This document shows positions 7,007 through 13,711 of a stretch of 32,022 nucleotides of DNA, one piece after another. The stretch comes from Paenibacillus typhae. Its GTDB lineage: Bacteria > Bacillota > Bacilli > Paenibacillales > Paenibacillaceae. A program made the translations under genes and the position numbers. Numbering within the stretch: the first letter of the stretch is position 1; each line of letters begins with the position of its first letter. Where the stretch lies: positions 1 through 32,022 of the forward strand of contig NZ_FNDX01000062.1 of NCBI RefSeq assembly GCF_900099765.1, written 5' to 3'. The notes under the pieces are model-generated. The model had not been told where the DNA came from, did no database searches, and saw only the letters and a program-made list of their open reading frames with translations.

Positions 7007-7863
7007 AGGACCAGCAGCATACGGTAATCGGTAAAATCAGCTATACCAACTCATGGCCGGTATTTCACAATTTTAACCCCTCTGCCCTGAAGCATCCGGC
7101 AGAGATGGTGAGTGAAGTGCCTGCCATTCTTAATCAGGGGATGTCCAGAGGGACTATCCAAGTCGGGGCATTATCCTCCTTTGCCTACGCAGAAGCGAGC
7201 GACCGGCTGCTGCTGCTGCCGGATTTGTCAGTCAGTGCAGACGGGCCGGTCAAGTCGATTCTGCTGTTCTCCAGGGTTCCGGCTGAACAAATAGGGAGCG
7301 GACGGATAGCTGTCACGAACACATCTGCCACCTCAGTGAATCTGCTGAAGATTCTGATGGAAAAAGCGATCGGCGGCAAACCAGAGTACATTACGGCTGA
7401 GCCTGAGCTGGACAGCATGATGGATCAGGCGGACGCCTGCCTCCTGATTGGCGACCATGCGATCAAGGCAGCCTGGCAGGACCAGGGTTATCTGGTTACT
7501 GACCTTGGGCAGGTATGGAAGGACTGGACGGGACACAGCATGACCTTTGCCGTCTGGGCCGTTAACCGCGAAGCGGCTAAGGACAAGCCGGAGGCTATTG
7601 CCGAGATCGCAGCGGCTTTTGTGGACAGCAAACAGCGCGGTGTGCGCAATCCTGCACCCATTATACGGGAAGCCTGTTCGCGTATTGGCGGCACTTCTGA
7701 ATACTGGGACGGTTATTTCAGTAATTTATGTTATGATTTTGGGGAAAGGCAGCAGGAAGGTCTGAACCTCTATTTCCGCTATGCCTATGAGATGGGCCTG
7801 CTGCCGCAGGAAGTGAAGATGGAGTTATGGAGCCGCAATCTGCTGACACGGGTGAAAGAATGA
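7003..7863 (+). CDS. mqnA: Chorismate dehydratase MqnA (futalosine pathway)
   Basis: MqnA removes water from chorismate to give 3-enolpyruvyl benzoate, the first step of the futalosine route to menaquinone. The 286-residue protein begins GKISYTNSWPVFHNF and contains GTIQVGALSSFAYAEASDRLLLLPDLSVSADGPVKSILLFSR and a C-terminal helical part, the pattern of the periplasmic-binding-protein-like MqnA/MqnD fold. The early SYxNxxP and SDGPVxSxLLFS stretches favour MqnA over MqnD. The start ATG overlaps the ubiX stop (ATGA), and the end overlaps the hepT start. Its substrate chorismate is produced by aroC about 3 kb downstream. MqnB, C, D and E are not in this window. Confidence 0.88.
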   Translation: MKDQQHTVIGKISYTNSWPVFHNFNPSALKHPAEMVSEVPAILNQGMSRGTIQVGALSSFAYAEASDRLLLLPDLSVSADGPVKSILLFSRVPAEQIGSGRIAVTNTSATSVNLLKILMEKAIGGKPEYITAEPELDSMMDQADACLLIGDHAIKAAWQDQGYLVTDLGQVWKDWTGHSMTFAVWAVNREAAKDKPEAIAEIAAAFVDSKQRGVRNPAPIIREACSRIGGTSEYWDGYFSNLCYDFGERQQEGLNLYFRYAYEMGLLPQEVKMELWSRNLLTRVKE

Positions 7864-8828
7864 AGCGAATGCAAATTTTCGGAATGCTGAGTAAGGACAT
7901 GGATCAGATAGAAAAAGAGCTGTACCGCAGTGTACAGGGCGATGATGAACTGCTGGCGGAAACCTCGCTTCATCTGCTGAAGGCCGGCGGCAAACGGCTG
8001 CGCCCTGTCTTTGTGCTGATGGGAGGTAAGTTCGGGCAATATGATCTCGAGAAGCTGAAGCGTGTGGCGATTCCGCTTGAACTGATACATAGCGCTTCGC
8101 TGGTTCACGACGATGTAATCGACGATGCCGAGCTGCGCCGCGGAGAGCTTACCGTCAAGGCCAAATGGGGCGATAAGATCGCCATGTACACCGGTGATTA
8201 CATTTATGCCAAGGCGCTGGTTATTGCTTCTGAGCTCCAGAATCCGCGGATTCACCAGATCCTGTCCAAGGCGATGGTGGAGATGTCGATCGGGGAAATG
8301 GAGCAGATCCGCGATTTCTTCAACAGCGGTCAAAGTGTCCGCCATTATTTGCGGCGCATCCGCCGCAAAACAGCTCTCCTGATAGCCATCAGCTGTGAGC
8401 TGGGGGCACTGGCTGCCGACGCAGAGCCGGAAACAGCCCGCCTGCTCTATAATTACGGATACAACGTCGGGATGGCCTTTCAGATCCGGGATGATCTGCT
8501 GGATCTGTCGGGAACCGAGAAGCAGATCGGCAAGCCTCCCGGCAGTGATATGCGGCAGGGCAATATTACGCTGCCGGTCATTTACAGTCTGGAAGACAGC
8601 CGGCTGCGTACAGCGCTGCTGGATGAGCTTGCGCTGATCCGCAGCGGACAGGCCGGAGTCGGCCGGGCTATCGATCTGATTCTGTCCGGTGACGGTATTA
8701 CCCGGTCAGAGGAGCTGGCTTCACGTTATATCGACAAAGCGCTGGCCGCACTGGAGCAGCTTCCCGTCAACAAGACCAGACGCAATCTGCGCGATATTGC
8801 CTATTTTGTGACCGGAAGGGCATATTAA
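7860..8828 (+). CDS. hepT: Heptaprenyl diphosphate synthase component II
   Basis: HepT is the catalytic subunit of the all-trans polyprenyl diphosphate synthase that makes the menaquinone side chain. ATG 7860 overlaps the mqnA stop (ATGA) and gives 322 residues, typical for the family. The first aspartate-rich motif is at residues 84-88 (DDVID, within LVHDDVIDDAELRRG) and the second at 211-215 (DDLLD, within FQIRDDLLDLSG). KAGGKRLRP, GDYIYAKAL, and GKPPGSDMRQGNITLPVI (the GNxTLP signature) are also present. It is the last gene of the hepS-to-hepT cluster. No clear terminator follows; the next gene has its own promoter candidate. Confidence 0.95.
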   Translation: MKRMQIFGMLSKDMDQIEKELYRSVQGDDELLAETSLHLLKAGGKRLRPVFVLMGGKFGQYDLEKLKRVAIPLELIHSASLVHDDVIDDAELRRGELTVKAKWGDKIAMYTGDYIYAKALVIASELQNPRIHQILSKAMVEMSIGEMEQIRDFFNSGQSVRHYLRRIRRKTALLIAISCELGALAADAEPETARLLYNYGYNVGMAFQIRDDLLDLSGTEKQIGKPPGSDMRQGNITLPVIYSLEDSRLRTALLDELALIRSGQAGVGRAIDLILSGDGITRSEELASRYIDKALAALEQLPVNKTRRNLRDIAYFVTGRAY

Positions 8829-8853
8829 CTGCCGGAGAGCCGAATATTAAGCG

Positions 8854-8888
8854 TTCACAGATGGCAGGCTTTCTGATAATATCAGAAA
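8854..8888 (+). promoter_or_regulatory. ndk promoter candidate overlapped by a perfect 19-bp palindrome
   Basis: TTCACA (8854-8859), 17 nt, then TAATAT (8877-8882) with an upstream TG (extended -10). The -10 element lies inside TTTCTGATAATATCAGAAA (8870-8888), a perfect palindrome of two 9-base arms around one base. The one-base centre suits a dimeric protein operator better than an RNA hairpin, and there is no T-run to make it a terminator. The regulator is unknown. Confidence 0.45.
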
Positions 8889-8916
8889 ATAAAAAGCGAA
8901 ATTGGAGAGTGGCTCT

Positions 8917-9360
8917 ATGGAAAAGACGTATCTGATGATCAAACCGGATGGTGTTCAGCGCGGATTAATCGGACGTATTGTAGCCCGTCTGGAGGATAAG
9001 GGGTTCAAGCTGGTTGCCGCCAAGCTGATTAAGGTTACGGAAGAGCAGGCCAAGAAGCATTATGCAGAGCACGAGGGCAAGGACTTTTTCCCGGAGCTTG
9101 TAGGCTTTATTACTTCCGGTCCTGTGTTCGCAATGGTGTGGGAAGGCGATGACGTCGTTGCCCTGTCCCGGCTGCTGATCGGAAAAACCAAAGTAGGCGA
9201 AGCATTGCCGGGAACGATCCGCGGTGATTTTGCCAGCCACACCCCGCTTAACCTGATTCACGGTTCGGATTCTCCGGAAAGCGCAGCACGCGAAATTGCC
9301 AATTTCTTCGCTCCTGATGAACTGGCTGACTACAATAAAGACATCGCGGTCTGGATGTAA
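8917..9360 (+). CDS. ndk: Nucleoside diphosphate kinase
   Basis: Ndk transfers the gamma-phosphate from ATP to other nucleoside diphosphates through a phosphohistidine, balancing NTP and dNTP pools. ATG 8917 is chosen because GGAGAG lies 7 nt upstream and the product starts MEKTYLMIKPDGVQRGLIG like the family; an upstream in-frame TTG at 8902 would overlap that ribosome site. The 147-residue length is normal. The active-site signature is complete: IRGDFASHTPLNLIHGSDSPESAAREI, with the catalytic histidine in NLIHGSDS. It lies 23 nt before cheR, the same order as in Bacillus. Confidence 0.97.
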   Translation: MEKTYLMIKPDGVQRGLIGRIVARLEDKGFKLVAAKLIKVTEEQAKKHYAEHEGKDFFPELVGFITSGPVFAMVWEGDDVVALSRLLIGKTKVGEALPGTIRGDFASHTPLNLIHGSDSPESAAREIANFFAPDELADYNKDIAVWM

Positions 9361-9383
9361 ATTTCGGCAGGAGGCAGGGATGA

Positions 9384-10190
9384 ATGATGGCTGATCGTGA
9401 AGAGACAACAACAGCGCTAGACCCGGATTATACCGGCTTTATTCATAACGTCAAGCAAAGCACAGGAATAGACCTTGCCCAGTACAAGGAAGCTCAGATG
9501 AAGCGCCGCCTGACCACGCTGCGGATGAAGAACGGATATAATACCTTTACTGATTTTTTTGCCGCAATGATGAAGGACAAGGCCTTATTCTATGAATTCC
9601 TGGACCGGATGACCATCAATGTATCTGAATTCTGGCGCAATCCGAACCGCTGGGAGGTGCTGCGGGATGTTATTCTGCCCGAGCTCCAGCGCTCCGGCCG
9701 CCGGCTGAAGCTGTGGAGTGCCGCCTGTTCAACCGGGGAAGAGCCTTACACACTGGCTATGATCCTGTCGGACAAGAATCTGCTGACCCAGACCGGCATT
9801 CTTGCAACGGATATTGATGATGGTGCATTATCCAAAGCGAAGCAGGGCCTCTATCTGGAGCGTTCCCTGAAGGATGTGCCGGGGGATGTGGCAGCCCGCT
9901 ATTTCACACCGGAGGGTCCGGTGTTCAAGGTTAGTGAAGCGCTCAAGAAAAATATCGAATTCCGCAAGCAGAATCTGCTGCTCGACAAATTTGATGACGG
10001 CTTTGATCTGATCATCTGCCGCAATGTTATGATCTATTTCACAGAGGAAGCGAAGAACAAGCTGTATCACAAATTCTCGGCCAGCCTGCGTCCTGGCGGG
10101 TATCTGTTCGTAGGCAGCACAGAGCAGATTTTTACCCCGGCCCAATACGGGTTTGAATCGACGGAGACCTTCTTTTACCGTAAAAAATAA
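9384..10190 (+). CDS. cheR: Chemotaxis protein methyltransferase CheR
   Basis: CheR methylates glutamates in chemoreceptor signalling domains using SAM, for adaptation in chemotaxis. The protein has 268 residues. The N-terminal helical domain (about 1-90) includes YKEAQMKRRLTTLRMKNGYNTFTDF, and the catalytic domain has LWSAACSTGEEPYTLAM at about residues 110-127 (SAM site), ATDIDDGALSKAKQGLY and DLIICRNVMIYF, all standard. AGGAGG lies 9 nt before ATG 9384; a second ATG follows immediately at 9387. It probably shares a transcript with ndk. No other chemotaxis gene is nearby, as in the Bacillus ndk-cheR-aroF neighbourhood. Confidence 0.96.
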   Translation: MMADREETTTALDPDYTGFIHNVKQSTGIDLAQYKEAQMKRRLTTLRMKNGYNTFTDFFAAMMKDKALFYEFLDRMTINVSEFWRNPNRWEVLRDVILPELQRSGRRLKLWSAACSTGEEPYTLAMILSDKNLLTQTGILATDIDDGALSKAKQGLYLERSLKDVPGDVAARYFTPEGPVFKVSEALKKNIEFRKQNLLLDKFDDGFDLIICRNVMIYFTEEAKNKLYHKFSASLRPGGYLFVGSTEQIFTPAQYGFESTETFFYRKK

Positions 10191-10300
10191 CAGCATGCAC
10201 ACGCCAGCCGGTGTTCTGCCCGGAGCGGGTATACTTTATCCTCTTTTCAGTGATAATGAAAAGTAGGTACCGTATGCTATGCGAAAGGTCGTTAATCCAC

Positions 10301-10462
10301 ATGGACAAAAGCAAGGTCATTGCCGCGTACAGACGCGGGTTTTTGACCGTCCGCGAGTGCGGGCAAATTCTTGGCGTCGAAGAGCTGCAGCTGCAGAGCC
10401 TGCTCAGGCAGGAGGAAGGCAAGCAAAGCATACCCGAGGCGCAGCAAAGGATCGGAAGCTAG
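10301..10462 (+). CDS. Small uncharacterised protein
   Basis: From ATG 10301 this encodes 53 residues, MDKSKVIAAYRRGFLTVREC and onwards, mostly helical and charged, with a short stretch (RGFLTVRECGQILGVEELQLQSLL) that could form a helix-turn-helix-like pair of helices. The frame is open further upstream: ATG 10274 has an AAGTAGG-like ribosome site about 6 nt before it and would add 9 residues, while 10301 lacks a good ribosome site. I cannot decide the start with confidence. It ends before a strong terminator at 10492. It lies between cheR and aroC, where B. subtilis has no gene. No function is proposed. Confidence 0.5.
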   Translation: MDKSKVIAAYRRGFLTVRECGQILGVEELQLQSLLRQEEGKQSIPEAQQRIGS

Positions 10463-10491
10463 ACCTGGAAGCTCTGAACCGTGATGTGCCG

Positions 10492-10534
10492 CAGCGCCGC
10501 CTGAGCTCGAAAGAGTCGGGCGGCGCTGTTCTTT
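10492..10534 (+). terminator. Intrinsic terminator after the small ORF
   Basis: CAGCGCCGCC (10492-10501) pairs with GGCGGCGCTG (10519-10528), followed by TTCTTT. Confidence 0.7.
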
Positions 10535-10546
10535 GAAATGAAAGCG

Positions 10547-10605
10547 CCCCCGCAAAGTACTGAGTCAGCACCAATGTAAAGGCTCCGCTTTGCGGGGGTA
10601 TTTTG
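10547..10605 (+). terminator. Second terminator-like hairpin before aroC
   Basis: CCCCCGCAAAG (10547-10557) pairs perfectly with CTTTGCGGGGG (10588-10598) over a 30-nt loop, then TATTTTG. It probably insulates aroC from upstream transcription. Confidence 0.6.
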
Positions 10606-10640
10606 TATAACGCTGCCGCCATGCCGGAGCTTATCCTTTC

Positions 10641-10669
10641 TTGTCAAAGCGTGTAGGCTATACTATAAT
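10641..10669 (+). promoter_or_regulatory. Strong sigma-A promoter of aroC-aroB-aroH
   Basis: TTGTCA (10641-10646) and a perfect TATAAT (10664-10669) with the ideal 17-nt spacer. The start is expected near 10676, leaving a leader of about 55 nt with no obvious attenuator or TRAP triplet array. Confidence 0.88.
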
Positions 10670-10730
10670 GAGGCAAGAGTTTTAATATTTTAGCGGTTTA
10701 CAGTTTAAAAGTGTGAAAGGGGAACGCGTC

Positions 10731-11900
10731 ATGAGTTTACGCTACTTAACAGCGGGGGAAACGCACGGCCCCCAGCTTACAGCCATTATCGAGGGATTGC
10801 CCAGCAATCTGACACTTGATTTCGAACAGCTTAATTTTCAGCTGCACCGCAGACAGAAGGGCTACGGCCGCGGACGCCGCATGCAGATTGAGAAAGATAC
10901 GGCCCAAATTGTCGGCGGCGTGCGCCACGGCTATACAACTGGTGCCCCTGTAGCCCTTGTAGTTGAGAACAAGGACTGGACACACTGGAAGAATATTATG
11001 AATATTGAGCCGATTCCCGGCAGTGACGAGGAGAAGCGGCGAGTGAACCGTCCGCGTCCGGGACATGCCGACCTTAACGGCGGGCTCAAGTATAACCATA
11101 CAGATCTGCGCAACGTGCTGGAGCGCTCCAGCGCCCGCGAGACAGCTGCAAGAGTAGCGGTAGGTGCTGTTGCCCGCCAGCTGCTGGCGGAGTTCGGCGT
11201 GAAGATAGCCGGACAGGTGATCCGGATCGGCGAAATCGAAGCACCGGCAAACGATCTGCCTATTGATGAGCTTATTGCAAAGACGGAAGAATCTTCTGTG
11301 AGAGTTGTAGATAAAGAGACTGAGCAGAAGATGGAGGCGTACATAGACAAGATCAAGGAGGAAGGCGACTCCATCGGCGGGATTGTGGAATGTGTCGTTG
11401 AAGGCCTGCCTATCGGCCTCGGCAGCTATGTGCAGTATGACCGTAAGCTGGATGCGGCAATTGCCGGAGCGGTTATGTCGATCAACGCGTTCAAGGGCGT
11501 GGAAATCGGCATCGGCTTCGAAGCAGGCGTTCTGCGCGGCTCGCAGGTGCATGATGAGATCATGTACGATCCATCCCGCGGATACTACCGGGCCAGCAAC
11601 CGGCTGGGCGGATTTGAAGGCGGCATGACCAATGGAATGCCGGTTGTCGTCCGCGGTGTCATGAAGCCGATCCCGACGCTGTACAAACCGCTGCAAAGCG
11701 TAGATATTGATACCAAAGAGCCGTTCACGGCGCAGGTGGAGCGCTCCGATGCCTGTGCGGTCCCTGCAGCCTGTGTAGTGCTGGAGAATGTTGTAGCCTG
11801 GGAGCTTGCCAAAGCCTTCCTCGACAAGTTCGGCGGGGATTCGCTTGAGGAGATCAGAGCCAACTACAATAATTACCTGGCCCAGCTGGAGAGCTACTGA
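10731..11900 (+). CDS. aroC: Chorismate synthase
   Basis: This enzyme converts 5-enolpyruvylshikimate-3-phosphate to chorismate, using reduced FMN, at the branch point for tryptophan, tyrosine/phenylalanine, folate and menaquinone. The start ATG 10731 is chosen because the product then begins MSLRYLTAGETHGPQ like the family, with AAAGGGG about 10 nt upstream; an in-frame ATG at 10713 precedes that ribosome site. 389 residues is normal. Signatures include GRGRRMQIEKD, NRPRPGHADLNGGLKYNH, LERSSARETAARVAVGAVA, GIGFEAG and RGVMKPIPTLYKPL. It is the first gene of an aroC-aroB-aroH operon; in B. subtilis the same gene is called aroF. Confidence 0.97.
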   Translation: MSLRYLTAGETHGPQLTAIIEGLPSNLTLDFEQLNFQLHRRQKGYGRGRRMQIEKDTAQIVGGVRHGYTTGAPVALVVENKDWTHWKNIMNIEPIPGSDEEKRRVNRPRPGHADLNGGLKYNHTDLRNVLERSSARETAARVAVGAVARQLLAEFGVKIAGQVIRIGEIEAPANDLPIDELIAKTEESSVRVVDKETEQKMEAYIDKIKEEGDSIGGIVECVVEGLPIGLGSYVQYDRKLDAAIAGAVMSINAFKGVEIGIGFEAGVLRGSQVHDEIMYDPSRGYYRASNRLGGFEGGMTNGMPVVVRGVMKPIPTLYKPLQSVDIDTKEPFTAQVERSDACAVPAACVVLENVVAWELAKAFLDKFGGDSLEEIRANYNNYLAQLESY

Positions 11901-11901
11901 T

Positions 11902-13005
11902 ATGCGCAGCATAACGGTAGATTTGGGCGAGCGCTCCTATCCGATTCTGATCGGCAGCGGATTGCTGCAAGGTATCGGGGAGCGCTGCAGGGAAGCAGGC
12001 TTGCCGCTGCGGAGCCCGCTGCTGGTGGTCAGTGACAGTGAGGTAGCCCCGCGTTATCTGGGCGTGGTGGAAGCCTCGCTTCGCGGACAGGGCTATACTG
12101 TGGCCAGCCATGTTATACCTTCCGGTGAGGCCTCCAAGTCGCTTGCTGTATACGAAGAAGTGATCACAACGGCGATTCAGGCCGGGCTGGACCGCAGCTC
12201 CGCGGTCCTGGCGCTTGGCGGCGGAGTCGTCGGCGATCTCGCCGGTTATGTGGCCGCTACTTATATGCGGGGAATCGGGTTTGTGCAGATTCCGACAACT
12301 ATCCTGGCCCATGACAGCAGTGTCGGCGGCAAGGTCGCTGTCAATCATCCGCTGGCGAAGAATATGATCGGTGCCTTCTATCAGCCATCTATGGTCCTAT
12401 ATGATCTGGATACACTGCGCACGCTTCCGCCCCGCGAGGTGTCTTCCGGTCTGGCTGAAGTGGTGAAGCATGGCCTTATTCTTGATAAGGAATTTGCATA
12501 CTGGTGCCGTGAGCATGCTTCAGAGCTGCTGGCTCTGGATGCCGAGGCGCTGGGCTATGCGCTGGAGCGCGGATGCGCCATTAAGGCACGGGTGGTCGGT
12601 ACAGACGAGCGTGAGAACGGACTGCGGGCCATTCTGAACCTGGGTCATACAATCGGCCATGCCATTGAAGCGGTAGGCGGCTATGGTGTGTTCCTGCATG
12701 GAGAAGCGATCTCTATCGGTATGGCCGGTTCGGCGCTGCTTGCAGCCAAGCTGGGCCGTGACCACAGCATTTACGAGGATACCGTATCCATGCTGTCTGC
12801 GCTGTCGCTGCCGGTCAGACTGCCGGCGGCATACAGCGAGGATGAATTGATGGAAGCAATGATGCATGACAAGAAGTTCAAGGAAGGCAAAATGACCTTT
12901 ATTGTGCCAGATTCAATCGGTGCTGTGAGCATCGTTAATGACGTGCAGCAGAGTGACGTGCGTGAAGTTATCGCACAGCTTAAGAAGGAGGGGAGCCCAT
13001 GGTAA
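11902..13005 (+). CDS. aroB: 3-dehydroquinate synthase
   Basis: AroB catalyses the second shikimate step, converting DAHP to 3-dehydroquinate with NAD and a divalent metal. ATG 11902 lies 1 nt after the aroC stop; an ORF start at 11806 would lie inside aroC and is rejected. The protein has 367 residues. The nucleotide-binding region is LALGGGVVGDLAGYVAATYMRG and IPTTILAHDSSVGGKVAVNHPLAKNMIGAFYQP. Metal and substrate ligands lie in SGLAEVVKHG, NLGHTIGHAIE and FLHGEAISIGM. Its last codons contain the AAGGAGGGG ribosome site of aroH, so the two are translationally coupled. Confidence 0.97.
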   Translation: MRSITVDLGERSYPILIGSGLLQGIGERCREAGLPLRSPLLVVSDSEVAPRYLGVVEASLRGQGYTVASHVIPSGEASKSLAVYEEVITTAIQAGLDRSSAVLALGGGVVGDLAGYVAATYMRGIGFVQIPTTILAHDSSVGGKVAVNHPLAKNMIGAFYQPSMVLYDLDTLRTLPPREVSSGLAEVVKHGLILDKEFAYWCREHASELLALDAEALGYALERGCAIKARVVGTDERENGLRAILNLGHTIGHAIEAVGGYGVFLHGEAISIGMAGSALLAAKLGRDHSIYEDTVSMLSALSLPVRLPAAYSEDELMEAMMHDKKFKEGKMTFIVPDSIGAVSIVNDVQQSDVREVIAQLKKEGSPW

Positions 13006-13370
13006 ACCGGGGGATCCGCGGCGCAACAACCGTCGTCAATAATGAGGAAAATGAAATATTACGTGAAACCGTAGTACTGCTCCGGGAAATTGTTGAGCGT
13101 AACGATGTTATTGCTGAAGATATCTGCAGCGTATGGATTACTGTGACCGGTGATCTTGATGCTACATTTCCGGCACGTGCCATCCGCGAGATCGAAGGCT
13201 GGGAGCTGGTGCCTCTGATGTGCTCTGTCGAAATCCCTGTTAAGGGCGGCCTGCCGAAGTGTATCCGCCTGATGGTGCAGGTCAATACGGACAAGTCACA
13301 GCGGGATATCCGCCACGTCTACCTTAATGAAGCCAAGAAGCTTCGCCCTGATCTCTCACAGAGCAAGTAA
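12999..13370 (+). CDS. aroH: Chorismate mutase, AroH class
   Basis: This monofunctional chorismate mutase rearranges chorismate to prephenate for tyrosine and phenylalanine. The 123-residue length and sequence match the trimeric AroH fold of B. subtilis rather than the AroQ helical type: MVNRGIRGATTV at the start (active-site Arg7), FPARAIREIEGWELVPLMC, VKGGLPKCIRLMVQVNTD and RHVYLNEAKKLRPDLS. It overlaps the end of aroB by 7 nt. It is the last gene before the separate trp promoter at 13389; no terminator was seen between them, so readthrough from the aro promoter into the trp leader is likely, as in the Bacillus supraoperon. Confidence 0.96.
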   Translation: MVNRGIRGATTVVNNEENEILRETVVLLREIVERNDVIAEDICSVWITVTGDLDATFPARAIREIEGWELVPLMCSVEIPVKGGLPKCIRLMVQVNTDKSQRDIRHVYLNEAKKLRPDLSQSK

Positions 13371-13388
13371 TTAATTTGCTGCTGCGGG

Positions 13389-13418
13389 TTGTCAATGAAC
13401 ACCGTCATCATGTATAGT
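13389..13418 (+). promoter_or_regulatory. Sigma-A promoter of the trp operon
   Basis: TTGTCA (13389-13394), 18 nt, TATAGT (13413-13418). Transcription would start near 13425, so the TRAP triplets would begin within about 5 nt of the 5' end. Confidence 0.75.
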
Positions 13419-13428
13419 GTAGTTAGCC

Positions 13429-13497
13429 GAGAGAAGATGAGTTTAGTTTGAGCCTAGTTGAGTATAGTTGAGATGAGTGCAGGATGTTAGATCTGAG
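13429..13497 (+). promoter_or_regulatory. TRAP-binding GAG/UAG repeat array in the trpE leader
   Basis: Eleven canonical G/UAG triplets start at 13429, 13439, 13444, 13450, 13455, 13460, 13465, 13470, 13475, 13488 and 13495, mostly 5-6 nt apart. AAG (13434) and CAG (13480) fill two register positions. This matches the number and spacing known for TRAP sites. The segment GAGTATAGTTG (13460-13470) can pair with CAACCTCTACTC (13640-13651) in 10 base pairs with one mismatch and one bulge, forming an antiterminator that uses three of the triplets and blocks the terminator stem. TRAP binding would free the terminator arm and stop transcription when tryptophan is plentiful. Confidence 0.92.
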
Positions 13498-13640
13498 GCA
13501 TTCCGTTTATTTTAGATATGTCCGCATGGATGTACTTCATGGTAGTGTTTGCGCTACCCGTATATCCTCTACGTGACGATGTCGTCTAATTCGGAGAATA
13601 ATGCCTTGTCCAGTGCGCTTTTTCATATACTTACCTACAC

Positions 13641-13668
13641 AACCTCTACTCCGGTAGAGGTTTTTTTG
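13641..13668 (+). terminator. trp attenuator terminator
   Basis: AACCTCTAC (13641-13649) pairs with GTAGAGGTT (13654-13662) around TCCG, followed by seven T's, 44 nt before the trpE start. A second copy of CCTCTAC at 13566-13572 could compete for the 3' arm. Between the TRAP array and this terminator (13498-13640) there is one more hairpin, GGTAGTG/CGCTACC (13541-13558), and no gene. Confidence 0.92.
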
Positions 13669-13711
13669 TATTCGGGATTATAGATTTGACCATTCCAAGG
13701 AGGTATTCCAA

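Noticed and set aside
8870..8888. Palindrome before ndk as a terminator for hepT
   Set aside because: There is only a one-base centre and an A-rich rather than T-rich sequence follows, so it does not fit an intrinsic terminator.
10746..11912. Minus-strand open frame (388 codons) opposite aroC
   Set aside because: Antisense shadow of a conserved enzyme gene; no ribosome site or recognisable family.
13371..13711. T-box leader in front of trpE
   Set aside because: No T-box consensus (AGGGTGGNACCGCG-like) was seen; the leader is fully explained by TRAP triplets and the attenuator.
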